Assembly (NCBI GenBank): GCA_963700865.1
Contig: CAVOZC010000017.1
Location: 186,001 to 250,000, forward strand
Direction: 5' to 3'
Origin: CAVOGJ01 sp963700865
Lineage (GTDB): Bacteria; Planctomycetota; Planctomycetia; Pirellulales; Pirellulaceae
DNA length: 64,000 bases
In this document: positions 18,574 to 28,769 of the stretch, one piece after another
Position numbering within the stretch: the stretch's first letter is position 1
Layout of the letters: every line of letters starts with the position of its first letter
The notes under the pieces: model-generated
Seen by the model: only the letters and a program-made list of their open reading frames with translations
What the model was told of the DNA's origin: nothing
Databases searched by the model: none
Made by a program: the position numbers and the translations under genes

Positions 18574-19320
18574 ATGCACCCTGATAAAACCGGCTGGTTC
18601 ACTGGCGGCAAAATGCCCTGTGATCCTGTACCACCGCTACGCGACTCGCCCAGTCGTTTCGTTTTGCTCGGGCCGCCTGGCGTCGGGAAAGGAACCCAGG
18701 CACGGCTGCTCTGCCAAAAGCTGCGGACCTGCCATCTTTCGACCGGCGATTTGTTCCGCGCCGCCAAATGCGACGGTTCCGCATCTCCCGCCATGCGAGA
18801 AGCCCTGGAGGCGATGCACCGCGGTGAGTTGATTTCCGACGAGCTGGTCATTGCCATGGTGCGAGAACGATCTTGCTGCCTGCACTGCCAGGGAGGCTTT
18901 CTCATCGACGGCTTTCCACGGACCGTCCGTCAGGCGGAGGCACTCGACGAGCTCTGTGACGACCTGGGCGTGCGCCTGGATGCGGTAATCTGCTATGAAC
19001 TTCCCCTGGAAGAAATCGTCACGCGCCTTTCGGGTCGCCGTACCTGCAGCGCCTGTAAGGCCGTATTTCATACGTCGGCCCAACCGCCAGCCGTCCCTGA
19101 CGTCTGCGACCATTGCCGGCAACCACTCATCCAGCGAGAAGATGATCAACCGGAAGCGATCCGCGTTCGGCTCCGCGTTTACGAGGACGAAACCCGGCCA
19201 CTCAACGACTTCTATGAGGCGAGCGAACGACTGCGTCGCGTCAAGGCCGACGGAAATCCCAAGGAGATTTTCCAGCGCACCCTCCGCCTGCTCTTCGCAG
19301 GAACCGACGACCATGACCTG
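18574..19320 (+). CDS. adk: Adenylate kinase with zinc-type lid; stop codon not found
   Basis: The kinase spans about 240 aa: RFVLLGPPGVGKGTQARLL (P-loop), HLSTGDLFRAA, GFLIDGFPRTVRQAEAL and a lid RRTCSACKAVFH with VCDHC, giving the four Cys of the zinc-binding long form. DQPEAIRVRLRVYEDETRPL and a C-terminal helix follow. It catalyses AMP + ATP to 2 ADP. Family homology starts at residue 27 (SRFVLL), so ATG 18574 may be too early, though no better start is obvious. The frame passes the expected end (LRLLFAG, near 19305) without a stop and continues into the acyl-CoA ligase. One base lost near 19306 would give a stop TGA at about 19319-19321. The end given here is therefore approximate. Confidence 0.8.
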
Positions 19321-19404
19321 AATGGAGCCGCGTCGCACGGCAAACCGCAACCAGATCGCCGGCCACGCGACCGCGCTGTTGTCCACGGAAGACTGACTTG
19401 TGAC

Positions 19405-20975
19405 ATGTACTTCAACGACTGGTTAGTTCGCCGCAACCGCTATACGCCCGACCGTATCGCCGTCGTCGATGACTCGAACGGGCGTGAGTACACGTACGCG
19501 GCACTGGAAACGCGGGCGGCCCACCTGGCCGCTCATCTCCGCGAAACGCTGGGCATTCAGCCAGGGGATCGCGTCGCCTGCCTGGCCCAAAATTGTGTCG
19601 AGTATCTCGACCTCTATTTCGCCTGCGGCAAGTTGGGGGCGATCCTCGTACCGCTCAACTTTCGCCTGCCGGTCGCTCAGGTATTGGAATTGCTCGGCGA
19701 CTGCCAACCGAAACTGCTGCTCCATGGCGGGCCCTTCGCGGAAACAGCCGCCACGGCCCAGCGCATCATGGCGGGACTTCGCACGCTCCCCATCGAACGC
19801 TCCGCCAATTCGGCCGATGGGCAACGCGAGTTCACCGCCTCGCCGGCGGACGAACATGACGTGGCCATGATCCTTTACACCTCGGGGACCACCGGCAAGG
19901 CAAAAGGAGCCATGATTACGTGGCGGCAAATCCATTGGAATGCCCTGCACACGCTCCTCGGCTTGCAACTGACCGAGCAGGATACCGCCTTCTCAATATG
20001 CCGCTGTACCACACAGGCGGTTGGCACGTCCTCTTCACGCCGCTCATGCTGGTGGGAGGGCGTGTCATCCTGCAAACCCATTTCGACGCCCGGCGTTGCA
20101 ATGACCAGATCGGCCCCGCCGGCATTTCGATTCTCTTTGGCGTGCCCACCATGTTGCGGATGATGTGCGAAGCCGAGAACTTTGCCGCCACCGATCTGTC
20201 GCGCGTGCGGTTTGCCATTTGCGGCGGCGAGCCCTGTCCGCTCCCCATCATCGAAACCTACCAACGCCGCGGAGTCGCCATTCGCCAAGGCTACGGCTTG
20301 ACCGAGGCGGGTCCCAACTGTTTTTCGCTGCCTGCCGAAGATGCCGTTCGTAAGCAAGGATCGATCGGACTCCCCAATTTTTTCATTGCAGCCCGACTGG
20401 TCGATGACGAGGGTCACGAGGTGCCCAGCGGCAGCGTGGGTGAATTGCGGATGCGGGGTCCACATCTGTTTGCCGGTTACTGGAACGACGAGCCGCGTTC
20501 GCGGGAAACCCTGCACGACGGGTGGCTCGCCACCGGAGATCTGATGACCCGCGACGAGGAGGGCTACTACTTTGTCGTGGGTCGCAAGAAAGAGATGTAC
20601 ATCAGCGGCGGTGAGAATGTCTACCCGGTGCAGGTCGAACGGATGCTGCTCACCCATCCGCACGTGGGACTGGCCGCCGTCCTGGCCATGCCCCATCCAC
20701 GGTGGGGCGAGACCGGCTGGGCTTTTGTCCAACTCCAGGACGAGGACTCGTTATCCGCTGCTGAGTTACTGGCATGGAGCAGACAGCACTTAGCTGCCTT
20801 CCAGCGACCCGCACGGTGCATCGTGATGTCTCGCCTGCCACTGGGCCCGTCGGGAAAAATCGACAAACCGGCCTTGCGGAACGTGGCCGACCAAATCCTG
20901 GCGGCCGGGCCGACGCGTCGGCCCGCGCCGTCCATCCTCGATATCGCTGCGACGGACGGAGGCAACCCAGCATGA
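19405..20975 (+). CDS. Acyl-CoA synthetase (AMP-forming; one frameshift)
   Basis: It is about 523 aa after adding one base near 19991. It contains ILYTSGTTGKAKGAMIT (P-loop of the ANL superfamily), NMPLYHTGGWHVLFTPLM, RQGYGLTEAGPN, DGWLATGDLMTRDEEGY, GRKKEMYISGGENVYPVQVE and, near the end, LPLGPSGKIDKPAL with the catalytic Lys. It would activate a fatty or short-chain acid to its acyl-CoA. The substrate is undecided. The ATG at 19405 is where family similarity begins (MYFNDWLVRR), but the upstream adenylate kinase frame runs into it. The stop overlaps the ATG of the next gene (ATGA). Within this block it could feed acyl-CoA to PHA synthesis. Confidence 0.83.
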
Positions 20976-22096
20976 GAAAGCACGCTACCAACGCTGGCGA
21001 AACATCGCCCCCGCCCCGCGATCCGATTCCCCATCTGCCGGGCATCGCCGCTTCTCGCGTCCAAACCACTCGGCTGAACACTCACGTGTTGCTGGCGGGT
21101 CCCGCCGACGGCCAGCCCGTTCTGTTCTTGCATGGCAACCTGTCGGGAGCCACCTTCTGGGAAGAGACCATGCTGGCGCTTCCGCCCGCCTATCGGGCCG
21201 TGGCGCCGGACCAACGCGGATTCGGCCTCAGCGACTCGGCCGCCCACATCGATGCCACGCGTGGCATGGGCGATTGGGCCGATGACGCCCTGGCCCTGGC
21301 CGACCGGCTCGGCTGGTCGCAATTTCATTGCGTGGGTCACAGCCTGGGTGGCTGCGTCGGCTGGGCGCTGCTCGCCAGCCATGCCGAGCGATTGCTCAGC
21401 CTGACGCTCATCGCGCCAGGGCCTCCGGGCGGCTTCCCAGGAGCCCACGGGGAGCGCGGCACGCCAAATCATGCGGATGGAGCCGGATCGGGTGCGGGCC
21501 TGACCCATCCCCGCTTTACTGAGCGCCTGCAGGCCGGTGAACGCGACATCTCGGATCCGCTCTTTTCACCGCGGGCGGTGATGAATCGCGCCTATTGGAA
21601 GCCCCCGTTTCGGCCGGAGCGGGAGGAGTCATTCTTGACGGCGATGCTGCAGGTCCACTTGGGACCGCAGCAGTTTCCGGGGGACTTCGTGGCTTCCCCG
21701 CACTGGCCTGGCTTCGCTCCCGGTCGCTGCGGACCCATCAATGCCCTCTCCCCCCGCTACAACCAAGGGCTCTTGGAGCGGCTGATCGCGGCCCGGTCCA
21801 AACCGCGACTGCTGTGGATCGGCGGAAGCGAGGATGCGATTGTCGCGGATCATTCGCTCTCGGACCCTGGTCAGCAAGGCCTGCTGAAACTACGTCCCGG
21901 CTGGCCGGGCGAATCGGTCTTTCCGCCGCAACCGTTGCGGACGCAAGTTCAGTTCGCCCTGGACGCCTACGAGCGGCAGGGGGGCGCGGTCGAGCGACAC
22001 GAACTGGACGACGTCGGCCATTCTCCTCACCTGGAACGGCCCTACAAAGTACAGGCCTTGATCCGCGCCCACTTGGAAGGATCGACGGTGGGATAG
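20972..22096 (+). CDS. Alpha/beta hydrolase
   Basis: The product is 374 aa. It has VLFLHGNLSGATFWEETM (oxyanion region), VAPDQRGFGLSDSA, FHCVGHSLGGCVGWALLAS (nucleophile elbow GHSLGG with Ser), LLWIGGSEDAIVADHS (Asp) and ELDDVGHSPHLERP (His). The catalytic triad is complete. The long cap region (about 150-260) is typical of the hydrolase/haloperoxidase-like group. The natural ester or thioester substrate is not evident. Its ATG overlaps the stop of the acyl-CoA ligase, so the two are translationally coupled and probably work on related acyl compounds. Confidence 0.8.
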   Translation: MRKHATNAGETSPPPRDPIPHLPGIAASRVQTTRLNTHVLLAGPADGQPVLFLHGNLSGATFWEETMLALPPAYRAVAPDQRGFGLSDSAAHIDATRGMGDWADDALALADRLGWSQFHCVGHSLGGCVGWALLASHAERLLSLTLIAPGPPGGFPGAHGERGTPNHADGAGSGAGLTHPRFTERLQAGERDISDPLFSPRAVMNRAYWKPPFRPEREESFLTAMLQVHLGPQQFPGDFVASPHWPGFAPGRCGPINALSPRYNQGLLERLIAARSKPRLLWIGGSEDAIVADHSLSDPGQQGLLKLRPGWPGESVFPPQPLRTQVQFALDAYERQGGAVERHELDDVGHSPHLERPYKVQALIRAHLEGSTVG

Positions 22097-22244
22097 GTAT
22101 CCCGCCTGTCGATTTCCACGCTCACGATCGGTGCCACGAGAAATGATGCGCCGCGATCCACGACAGCCCCATCAAGGCACGAGGCAGCCAGCGCGGCCTC
22201 GGTGCCTCCCTCGATAAATCGGCTCTCGTGACGCCTCTCCGTCC

Positions 22245-23294
22245 CTAGGCAATCGTGATACTCTCGTCCAGATAGACATCCTGGATGGCATGGAGCAGTT
22301 GGACCCCCTCGGCCATGGGTCGCTGGAACGCCTTGCGTCCGCTGATCAAGCCCATGCCACCGGCCCGTTTGTTGATCACGGCCGTTCGCACTGCTTGAGC
22401 CATATCTGTGTCTCCCGACGAAGCTCCGCCGGAATTAATCAGCCCGCATTGTCCCATGTAACAGTTCGCCACTTGATAGCGGCACAGGTCAATGGGGTGA
22501 TCTGACGAAAGCTTTTCGTACACCAGCGGAGAGGTCTTGCCGAACTTGACGGCGTTGTAACCGCCGTTATTCTCGGGCAATTTTTGTTTGATGATGTCGG
22601 CCTGGATCGTGACACCCAGATGGTTGGCTTGTCCGGTCAGGTCGGCAGCCACATGATAGTCGGCATCCTTGTTGAAGGCGGAATTCCTGAGGTAGCACCA
22701 GAGGATGGTGCCCATCCCCAGCTCGTGGGCGTGGGCAAACGCCTCGGCCACCTCGACAATCTGCCGACGTGATTCCGTCGAACCGAAATAGATCGTGGCC
22801 CCGACGGCCACCGCACCCATATCATACGCCTGCTTCACCGTACCAAACATCACCTGATCGTAAGCGGTCGGATACGTCAGTAATTCGTTGTGATTGATCT
22901 TCACGATGAAGGGAATGCGATGGGCGTAGCGGCGGGCGTAGGCCCCCAGCACGCCGAACGTCGAGGCGACACCGTTGCAACCGCCGCTGATCGCCAGGCG
23001 GATGATATTCTCCGGATCGAAGTAGACCGGATTCGGAGCGAATGACGCGCCGGCCGAGTGCTCGATCCCCTGGTCCACAGGCAGGATGGACAGATAGCCC
23101 GTATTGCCCAGGCGTCCGTTGGAAAAAAGCCGTTGCAGGTTACCCAGTACACGTACATTGCGATCGCTAGGGCCAAAATGTCCTTCCACGACGTCGGGGG
23201 AAGGCAGGTGCAGGTGTTCTTGGGAGATGGTTTTGCAGGTGTGTCCGAGCAGAAATTCCGCTTCGCTGCCCAACATGTCTTTGATCCGCGTCAT
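22245..23294 (-). CDS. fbaB: Class I fructose-bisphosphate aldolase (DhnA/FbaB type)
   Basis: The product is 349 aa. It contains GYLSILPVDQGIEHSAGASF, NPVYFDPENIIRLAISGGCN, IPFIVKINHNELLTYP, GTVKQAYDMGAVAVGATIYF, GMGTILWCYLRNSAF and GGYNAVKFGKTSPLVYEKL, where the Lys of VKFGK lies in the Schiff-base region. The C-terminus has NSGGASSGDTDMAQAVRTAV and INKRAGGMGLISGRKAFQRP, the phosphate-binding part. It interconverts fructose-1,6-bisphosphate with the two triose phosphates. ATG 23294 has GAAGGAA upstream. It is divergent from the beta-propeller gene at 23734. Confidence 0.9.
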   Translation of the reverse strand: MTRIKDMLGSEAEFLLGHTCKTISQEHLHLPSPDVVEGHFGPSDRNVRVLGNLQRLFSNGRLGNTGYLSILPVDQGIEHSAGASFAPNPVYFDPENIIRLAISGGCNGVASTFGVLGAYARRYAHRIPFIVKINHNELLTYPTAYDQVMFGTVKQAYDMGAVAVGATIYFGSTESRRQIVEVAEAFAHAHELGMGTILWCYLRNSAFNKDADYHVAADLTGQANHLGVTIQADIIKQKLPENNGGYNAVKFGKTSPLVYEKLSSDHPIDLCRYQVANCYMGQCGLINSGGASSGDTDMAQAVRTAVINKRAGGMGLISGRKAFQRPMAEGVQLLHAIQDVYLDESITIA

Positions 23295-23733
23295 GATTAC
23301 ATTCCTTCGTCGAAAATGGGTGGAGCCTTCGCGCAATCGGCGTACGGCTCGTCGCTTGTTCTGGCCACCTCAAACGTGCGGTGGGCCTGGTAGGATCGAT
23401 TCGTCCAGCTGGGCAGCCGTTCTGTTCGTAACATGCGGCCGTCCCGGTTTTTCGTCAGCCCACAATATAAGAGTTGGCCCCAAAACGGCAACCAGCGGTC
23501 GCAGGCACGCTACCGCTGGGGGTCTGCGGCGATGCAGGAAGACCTTGCGGGAGCCTCCCGCCTGCGGACGAACAATGGGTGATGGAAGCGGCCTGGAGTG
23601 GCCGCCGTCGTATTGCCAGCAACCGTGCCGCGGCCAACAATACGTGCGATCCAGCACATGCCGCGGATCCCCCTCGACGATCGCCAACCCGCCGGCTCTT
23701 TTCCCGGCTTAGTTAGAAAGCAATCGACAGCTC
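23295..23733. other. Divergent intergenic region, 439 bp
   Basis: No gene supported on either strand. It separates the aldolase and the beta-propeller gene. A compact inverted repeat, GCGGGAG-C-CTCCCGC, lies at 23547-23561 and could form a hairpin. CGTATTG and CAATACG pair at about 23609 and 23637. No clear promoter motif is visible. Confidence 0.4.
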
Positions 23734-24993
23734 ATGCGAATCCCACGACAATGGAAATGTATCTACCTGATCCTCTGTGGGAGTGCGGTTTTCGCTGCCG
23801 CAACCTGGGCCGACGATTGGGGCTGGCGAGGCCCCACGGGAAACGGGGTGGCGGCCGAAGGGCAAGACGTGCCGGAACGGTGGTCCGTGAACGAAAATGT
23901 CCTGTGGGCGACAAAAGTGCCCGGGCGGGGACACTCATCGCCGGTAGTGACGGCGGGAAAAGTCTTTCTGACCACCGCGGACGAAGCTGCCGAGACCCAA
24001 TCGGTCCTGTGTTTCGATCTCCAGTCGGGGCAACGTTTGTGGATGACCCCATGTCATGCCGGCAACTTTCTGGAACGCATTCACCCCAAAAACACGCATG
24101 CCTCGCCATCCGTGGCCGTGGGCAACGATCACGTGTTTGCGGTCTTTTGTAATGATGACAGCGTCCACGTCACGTGCCTGGACTTGGCCGGGAAGATCGT
24201 CTGGCAGAAACGAGTGGCCCCTTGGATACCGACGAGGTATCAATTTGGCTTCGGGCAATCTCCTATTTTCCACAAAGGAAAACTGATCGTCACGACCGAG
24301 TCAGAGACCGAGCCGTTGGTGGTGGCTCTCGATCCGGCCGACGGCTCGCAAGTGTGGAAGATCGAGCGGCCCCGCGCCACGAGTTACGGGACACCGGTCG
24401 TCGTGAACCTTGACGGACGCGAGCAAATGCTGCAGGCGGGGGGGCAGGACGTATCGAGCTATGACCCGGAGAGTGGTAAGACGCTGTGGACGGCCGACGC
24501 GTCCTGGATCGTGGCCTGCGGCACGCTGGTCTGGCATCCGGCGAGCGGTCTGGTCTATGCGAGTGGCGGCTATCCGACCAAACAGACGCTGGCGATCGCT
24601 GCCGACGGGTCCGGCAAGGTGGTATGGGAGAACCGGGTCAAGTGCTACGAGCAATCGCTGCTCGTGGTGGATGATTGCCTGTATGGATTCGCCGAGGGGG
24701 GCGTCCTCTACTGTTGGGATGCGTCGACTGGCGAGGAACGGTGGGTCGAACGGCTCGGAGGGAGCGAGAGTGCTTCACCGGTGTTGGCGGGCGACAAGAT
24801 CTATGTGACCAACGAAGAAGGCAAGACGTGGATCCTGCGTCCCAACCGTGAAAAGTTCGACCTGGTGGCCACCAACCAGTTGGGGGACGAAATGTTTGCC
24901 TCGCTCGCCGTGGTGGAGGATCGGCTGTTGATGCGCGTCGCCGATAGCAGCTCGGGAAGCCGTCAGGAATTCCTCTACTGTCTGGGGCGTTAG
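23734..24993 (+). CDS. PQQ-binding-like beta-propeller repeat protein, secreted
   Basis: The product is 419 aa. It starts MRIPRQWKCIYLILCGSAVF with a signal peptide ending near AAATWADDW. The rest is a series of propeller blades, seen as repeated W-containing strands: WSVNENVLWATKVPGRGHSS, LQSGQRLWMT, LDLAGKIVWQKR, DPADGSQVWKIER, DPESGKTLWTADASW and WDASTGEERWVERLGGSES. The fold resembles BamB and PQQ-dependent dehydrogenases. No PQQ catalytic residues are recognised, so it is more likely structural or binding. Such proteins are numerous in planctomycetes. The stop TAG overlaps the stop TAA of the convergent ATP-grasp gene (TTAG at 24990-24993). Confidence 0.8.
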   Translation: MRIPRQWKCIYLILCGSAVFAAATWADDWGWRGPTGNGVAAEGQDVPERWSVNENVLWATKVPGRGHSSPVVTAGKVFLTTADEAAETQSVLCFDLQSGQRLWMTPCHAGNFLERIHPKNTHASPSVAVGNDHVFAVFCNDDSVHVTCLDLAGKIVWQKRVAPWIPTRYQFGFGQSPIFHKGKLIVTTESETEPLVVALDPADGSQVWKIERPRATSYGTPVVVNLDGREQMLQAGGQDVSSYDPESGKTLWTADASWIVACGTLVWHPASGLVYASGGYPTKQTLAIAADGSGKVVWENRVKCYEQSLLVVDDCLYGFAEGGVLYCWDASTGEERWVERLGGSESASPVLAGDKIYVTNEEGKTWILRPNREKFDLVATNQLGDEMFASLAVVEDRLLMRVADSSSGSRQEFLYCLGR

Positions 24994-26504
24994 GCGTTGT
25001 TCAAGGCGGCGATCGTTTGATCGTAAAAGGCTTGTGCGCGTGCTGGCGAGTCCCCAATGCAGACGACTCCGAATTTGCCGAACTCCGAAAGCGCGCCGAT
25101 GAGGTGAAAGATCACGCCTTGCTGAATCGTGCGATGGAAGTGCAGATTCTCCTGAACGGCGATGTCGATCAGGTCCTCCGGACAGAGTCCCTTATACGCC
25201 TCGCTGTGGACATTGTCGGACGCCAGGTAATAACGTGGTTGTCCGCCCGGCACGACAAACATGCCATCCTCCTCGTGGTACTCCCCATTCGTGAGGAACT
25301 GGAGCATCATGAAGGGGTGGGTCGTGCCACCCTTGCGGAGGTTGATCTCGATGGCGTAATGCTCCCATCGATCGCCCTGTTTCACCGAAACAAAGTCGAC
25401 GCCGAAGCGACCGATCACACCTCGGTCGCGCAACAGCTCGCCGACTTGTCGCCCCGCTGCCTGCATTTCCCGACGATAGGATACATCGGCGGGAAAGGTA
25501 CAGCCGAGAAAAATTTGCCCCGACGGTCCGCCCAGGATCTGGTCATGCGTCGACACGACCTCAACTTGTCCCACGGGATTGATGCGACATTGCACGGAAG
25601 GAGATCGTTTCGATTGGCCTTCGACAAACGCCTCGACCACCCCTCCCATCTCCTGAAATTTTTCGCGGTAATGTTCCCACTGTTCTGTCTTGGCCTCGAA
25701 TGAAATGCGTCGCGGCAACTCCTGCGTGACCCATGCGGCTCGACCCTGTGATGGGCAGTCGGTCAAGTCGAGAACGGCGTTCCCTTCCCCTGAAAATCCT
25801 TCGTTCAGCTTAACCACTGCCCGCCGCAGCGTTGGCTGGCGCTCTCTCAGTTCGCACAGTGCGGCCACGATCTCTTCTTCGCTGTGAAGATTCTCACAAC
25901 CATCCGGCACCAGAATGCCGGCCTCACGTAGCAGCTCGCGACCGCAACTCTTGTTACCCAGAAACGAGAGCGCCGGATCGTTGCCATAGACGGGAATGCC
26001 CAGACGCAAAGCCAGCTCGCGTTCTAGTGGCGTCGTGGTGAAGCAGCTCATGTGAGCATCTTCCGTGACCGCAATGGCAGAGAGAATCCGCTGGATCAGG
26101 CGGGGCCGATCCAAGATCTTCTGCGCTAGCGGTATGGAGGACGCATCGTAACAAGGCAGCATGGTGAGCCGGCGCTTGGCGTGGATCGAGGGAATCCCCG
26201 GCAACAGGTGCAAAAAATAATCGATCACCGACGGGGGGATCGGCTGGCTCGTTACGTAGACCAGTTTGGTATTGGGCAATTGCAGCAGCATTAACAGAAA
26301 CAGCATCCGCTCCTCGTAGTGACACACCCCCTCAATTTTCTGCAACTGTTCGGTATCGAGCGTGAGACTGGGCACGACCACGACGGTGCGAGCCACCCGT
26401 GGATTGGGAAAAATCCGCATGAAGAGTTCCGGCAGTCTGGCCTGTAAACGCCGAAATTGCTCGGTCAGATCACCCTCGAAATCCGCTGCTGACGGGTCTT
26501 GCAT
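24990..26504 (-). CDS. ATP-grasp ligase, peptide ligase PGM1-related
   Basis: The product is 504 aa. The N-terminal half (ARTVVVVPSLTLDTEQLQKI, then EGVCHYEERML, QPIPPSVIDYFLHLLPGI, HAKRRLTML) and the ATP-grasp half (GNKSCGRELLREAGILVPDG, RRAVVKLNEGFSGEGNAVLD, HYAIEINLRKGGTTHPFMML) match the PGM1-related ligase family. PGM1 of pheganomycin biosynthesis joins an amino-acid derivative to a peptide by acyl phosphate chemistry. The EINLRKGGTTHP segment carries the Mg-binding Glu and Asn. The substrate here is unknown. It lies downstream of, and in the same direction as, a TolC/HlyD/ABC export operon, 119 bp after the TolC stop. A role in making an exported peptide or conjugate is conceivable but only inferred. 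Confidence 0.68.
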   Translation of the reverse strand: MQDPSAADFEGDLTEQFRRLQARLPELFMRIFPNPRVARTVVVVPSLTLDTEQLQKIEGVCHYEERMLFLLMLLQLPNTKLVYVTSQPIPPSVIDYFLHLLPGIPSIHAKRRLTMLPCYDASSIPLAQKILDRPRLIQRILSAIAVTEDAHMSCFTTTPLERELALRLGIPVYGNDPALSFLGNKSCGRELLREAGILVPDGCENLHSEEEIVAALCELRERQPTLRRAVVKLNEGFSGEGNAVLDLTDCPSQGRAAWVTQELPRRISFEAKTEQWEHYREKFQEMGGVVEAFVEGQSKRSPSVQCRINPVGQVEVVSTHDQILGGPSGQIFLGCTFPADVSYRREMQAAGRQVGELLRDRGVIGRFGVDFVSVKQGDRWEHYAIEINLRKGGTTHPFMMLQFLTNGEYHEEDGMFVVPGGQPRYYLASDNVHSEAYKGLCPEDLIDIAVQENLHFHRTIQQGVIFHLIGALSEFGKFGVVCIGDSPARAQAFYDQTIAALNNA

Positions 26505-26623
26505 GCCGATTCCTCACCATCCAGAGACCGGGAAGCACCAACGGTTTGTTCCGTTGTGTTACCGTTTTTCACGGCTCGGCTCAAGCGATCTCCCGCGGAA
26601 ACGTCGATCTTTCGCTGCGCAAA

Positions 26624-28466
26624 TTAAGGGAATTCATCGATGGCCAGGGCGGCATGGTAGTCGGCGAGCGCCGAGAAAAAAGCCAGCTCGGCGTCGATCA
26701 ACATCAGCTCCGCGGACTGCAAAGAGGTCTCGTAGATATTGAGTTCAATGATGTCGATATCGCCCTCGTCGAAACGGGCTCTCCCCAATTGCAGCGACTG
26801 CTGGGTCAGAGTCACATTCTGGCGATTCTGCTCAATTCCCTGCAAGGCATAATTGACCGCGGAGACCGCATCCTGGACCTGCGAGCGGATCTTGTCTTCC
26901 ATGAAGCGCTGCTTGGCGGCAATCTCCCCCAGCTTGGCCTGCGCCGCCTGAGTCTTACCGGCGGCCTCCCGTCGCTGCAGGGGGACCTCCAGGATCAAAC
27001 CGACATCCACCTGAAATTCGCCCTTGTCGCGAGAGGATGTCGCGGCACCTCCGAGGTCCTGACTGACCACGCCCAAGGCATCGACCTTGGGAAGGTGCAG
27101 ATTCTGGGCATATGCCAGCTCGACACTGACTTGTTGCCGATGGAATTCCAGCTCTCGCAATTCGGGACGAGTGGCGATGGCCCGTGCCACATCGGCTTCC
27201 ACGGCCAGCGATTCGAGCATCTGGGCGGGCGGAAAATCGGCCGGCAATTGCAGATCGTCCGCTACCACCGGCTGTCCCATTTCGTTGCGATAAAACAGAG
27301 ACAGTTTGATGGCCGACTGTTGCAGCTTGCGTTCCGATTCCAGCAGCTTGGCTCGCCGCTGCGCGATGAATCGCCCGTTGTCGATTTCGGTAATCTTCGG
27401 TAAATCGCCTTCGGCCACCTGGATGGACAGATTCTTGTTTCGTTCTTCCGCCAATCGCAGAACTTCCTGTTGGACTTTGACGACTTGGCCCGCCGCCACC
27501 CATTGCCAGTAGAGGAGGCTAGCATCGCGCTGAAAGGCAATGACCCGTGTCTGCACGTTTGGTCCCAATCGTAAACGCTGCAGGCGCGTGGTCGCAACGT
27601 CGGTGCGGCGGCGATCAATGGCCCTGTTTTTCAGCAAAGGCAGCTTGAACCCCGATTTGAGCTCACCTCCCTCGTTGGTTTCCCGTTCCTTGTACCACGG
27701 TTCGAATTCGCCGCGCCCAATACGATACCCACTGTACAGCTCGCCGCCATTCATCAAGGGCTGACGAACCAGCAGGCCATTGCGAAACGTCTCGTAGAAA
27801 CCAACCGGTGTCGACAGAGAATCGCCGAAAATGCCGGTGTCGAACTTACCCCAGGCGGCTACGCGCCTTCCCGTCGGCGGCCGCCAGTTCCGCCAGGGCG
27901 ACTTCCAGCAACGGATAGCTGTCCGCCACCGCCGCCAACACGTTCTCCAGCGTCAGCTTTTGACCCGCGTCGTTGCGGGTGCTCGGTGAAGGCAGCAGTT
28001 CCAAGATATTTTCGGACCGATTGCCACTCGCCTCGTCCCCCAACGTCGCTGCGTCCTGCTCCGCCTCCTGCTCCACCGCCCGCAAGGCGTCCTCGACTTG
28101 CGGGTCAAACGGAACCGATTCAGCGGCCGGGGCCCGATCGAACGGTGCGGCCTGACTGCCGGGCGGAGCAAACGCCCTGGGGGAAGGCGGGAGATCTTCG
28201 CTGCTGGTCGGCGTCGTTGCTCGATCCAGGCGCTCTTGAGCCGCCGTCAATTGAACATCGGCGGACGGCGTCCACACCGGGGGGTTGCCCGTGAAGTACG
28301 CATCCGGCTCGTCGATTACCTCGGGTTTTTCGCCCATCAACCAGCCGGGAAATGATGGTCGCCGCAGCGCACAACCACTGACCGAGATGCAGAGCAGCAA
28401 CCAGATCAGCCCCCGCCCCATCGCTGGCAGTGCCCCTTGGATCTTATTGAAGTGGGATGCGGTCAT
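26624..28466 (-). CDS. TolC-family outer-membrane efflux lipoprotein (one frameshift)
   Basis: It is about 613 aa after removing one base near 27857. It starts with a lipoprotein signal (LIWLLLCISVSGCALRR, lipobox VSGC), then a low-complexity Pro/Ala/Glu region of about 120 aa. The OEP part follows, with LTLENVLAAVADSYPLLEVA, VAEGDLPKITEIDNGRFIAQ, ATRPELRELEFHRQQVSVEL, YAQNLHLPKVDALGVV and SAVNYALQGIEQNRQNVTLT, ending YETSLQSAELMLIDAELAFF. These are the two OEP repeats that build the trimeric channel-tunnel. The frame breaks between AADGKA and VAAWGKFDTG. It belongs with the HlyD and ABC genes upstream; the 303-bp gap contains an inverted repeat. Confidence 0.82.
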
Positions 28467-28769
28467 CGAGCCAACGGGCCAAGTCAGTTGGACGGGCGGA
28501 ACGGAACGAACGGGGACAGCCCCGGCTATCCGTACAATCGTTACATCCGTCGCGGCAGGATCATCTTTCCGGCCGGCGTTGGCAAAAGTTCGCTAACCGT
28601 TACAGCTTGCCAAGCGACGGTTAGCGTGCGGATTCATTGCGTCGAGCGACGGGCGCGGGAGAGGCTTTTCGGGCCGCCGGATGGGCGTTGCGTCGGTCTC
28701 AGCCAAAGTCAGCGGACGTGGCAACGCTAGCTTTGAGGTCGCCGAAGTCGCCAGACGTTGGACCTTTAC
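28467..28769. other. Gap between the HlyD stop and the TolC start
   Basis: 303 bp without a supported gene. It carries the inverted repeat at 28591-28626. It may hold a separate promoter for the TolC gene. Confidence 0.4.
28591..28626. other. Perfect 10-bp stem inverted repeat in the HlyD-TolC gap
   Basis: CGCTAACCGT at 28591-28600 pairs with ACGGTTAGCG at 28617-28626 around a 16-nt loop. There is no T-run, so intrinsic termination is uncertain. It may set the ratio of HlyD to TolC message or be a mobile palindrome. Confidence 0.5.
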
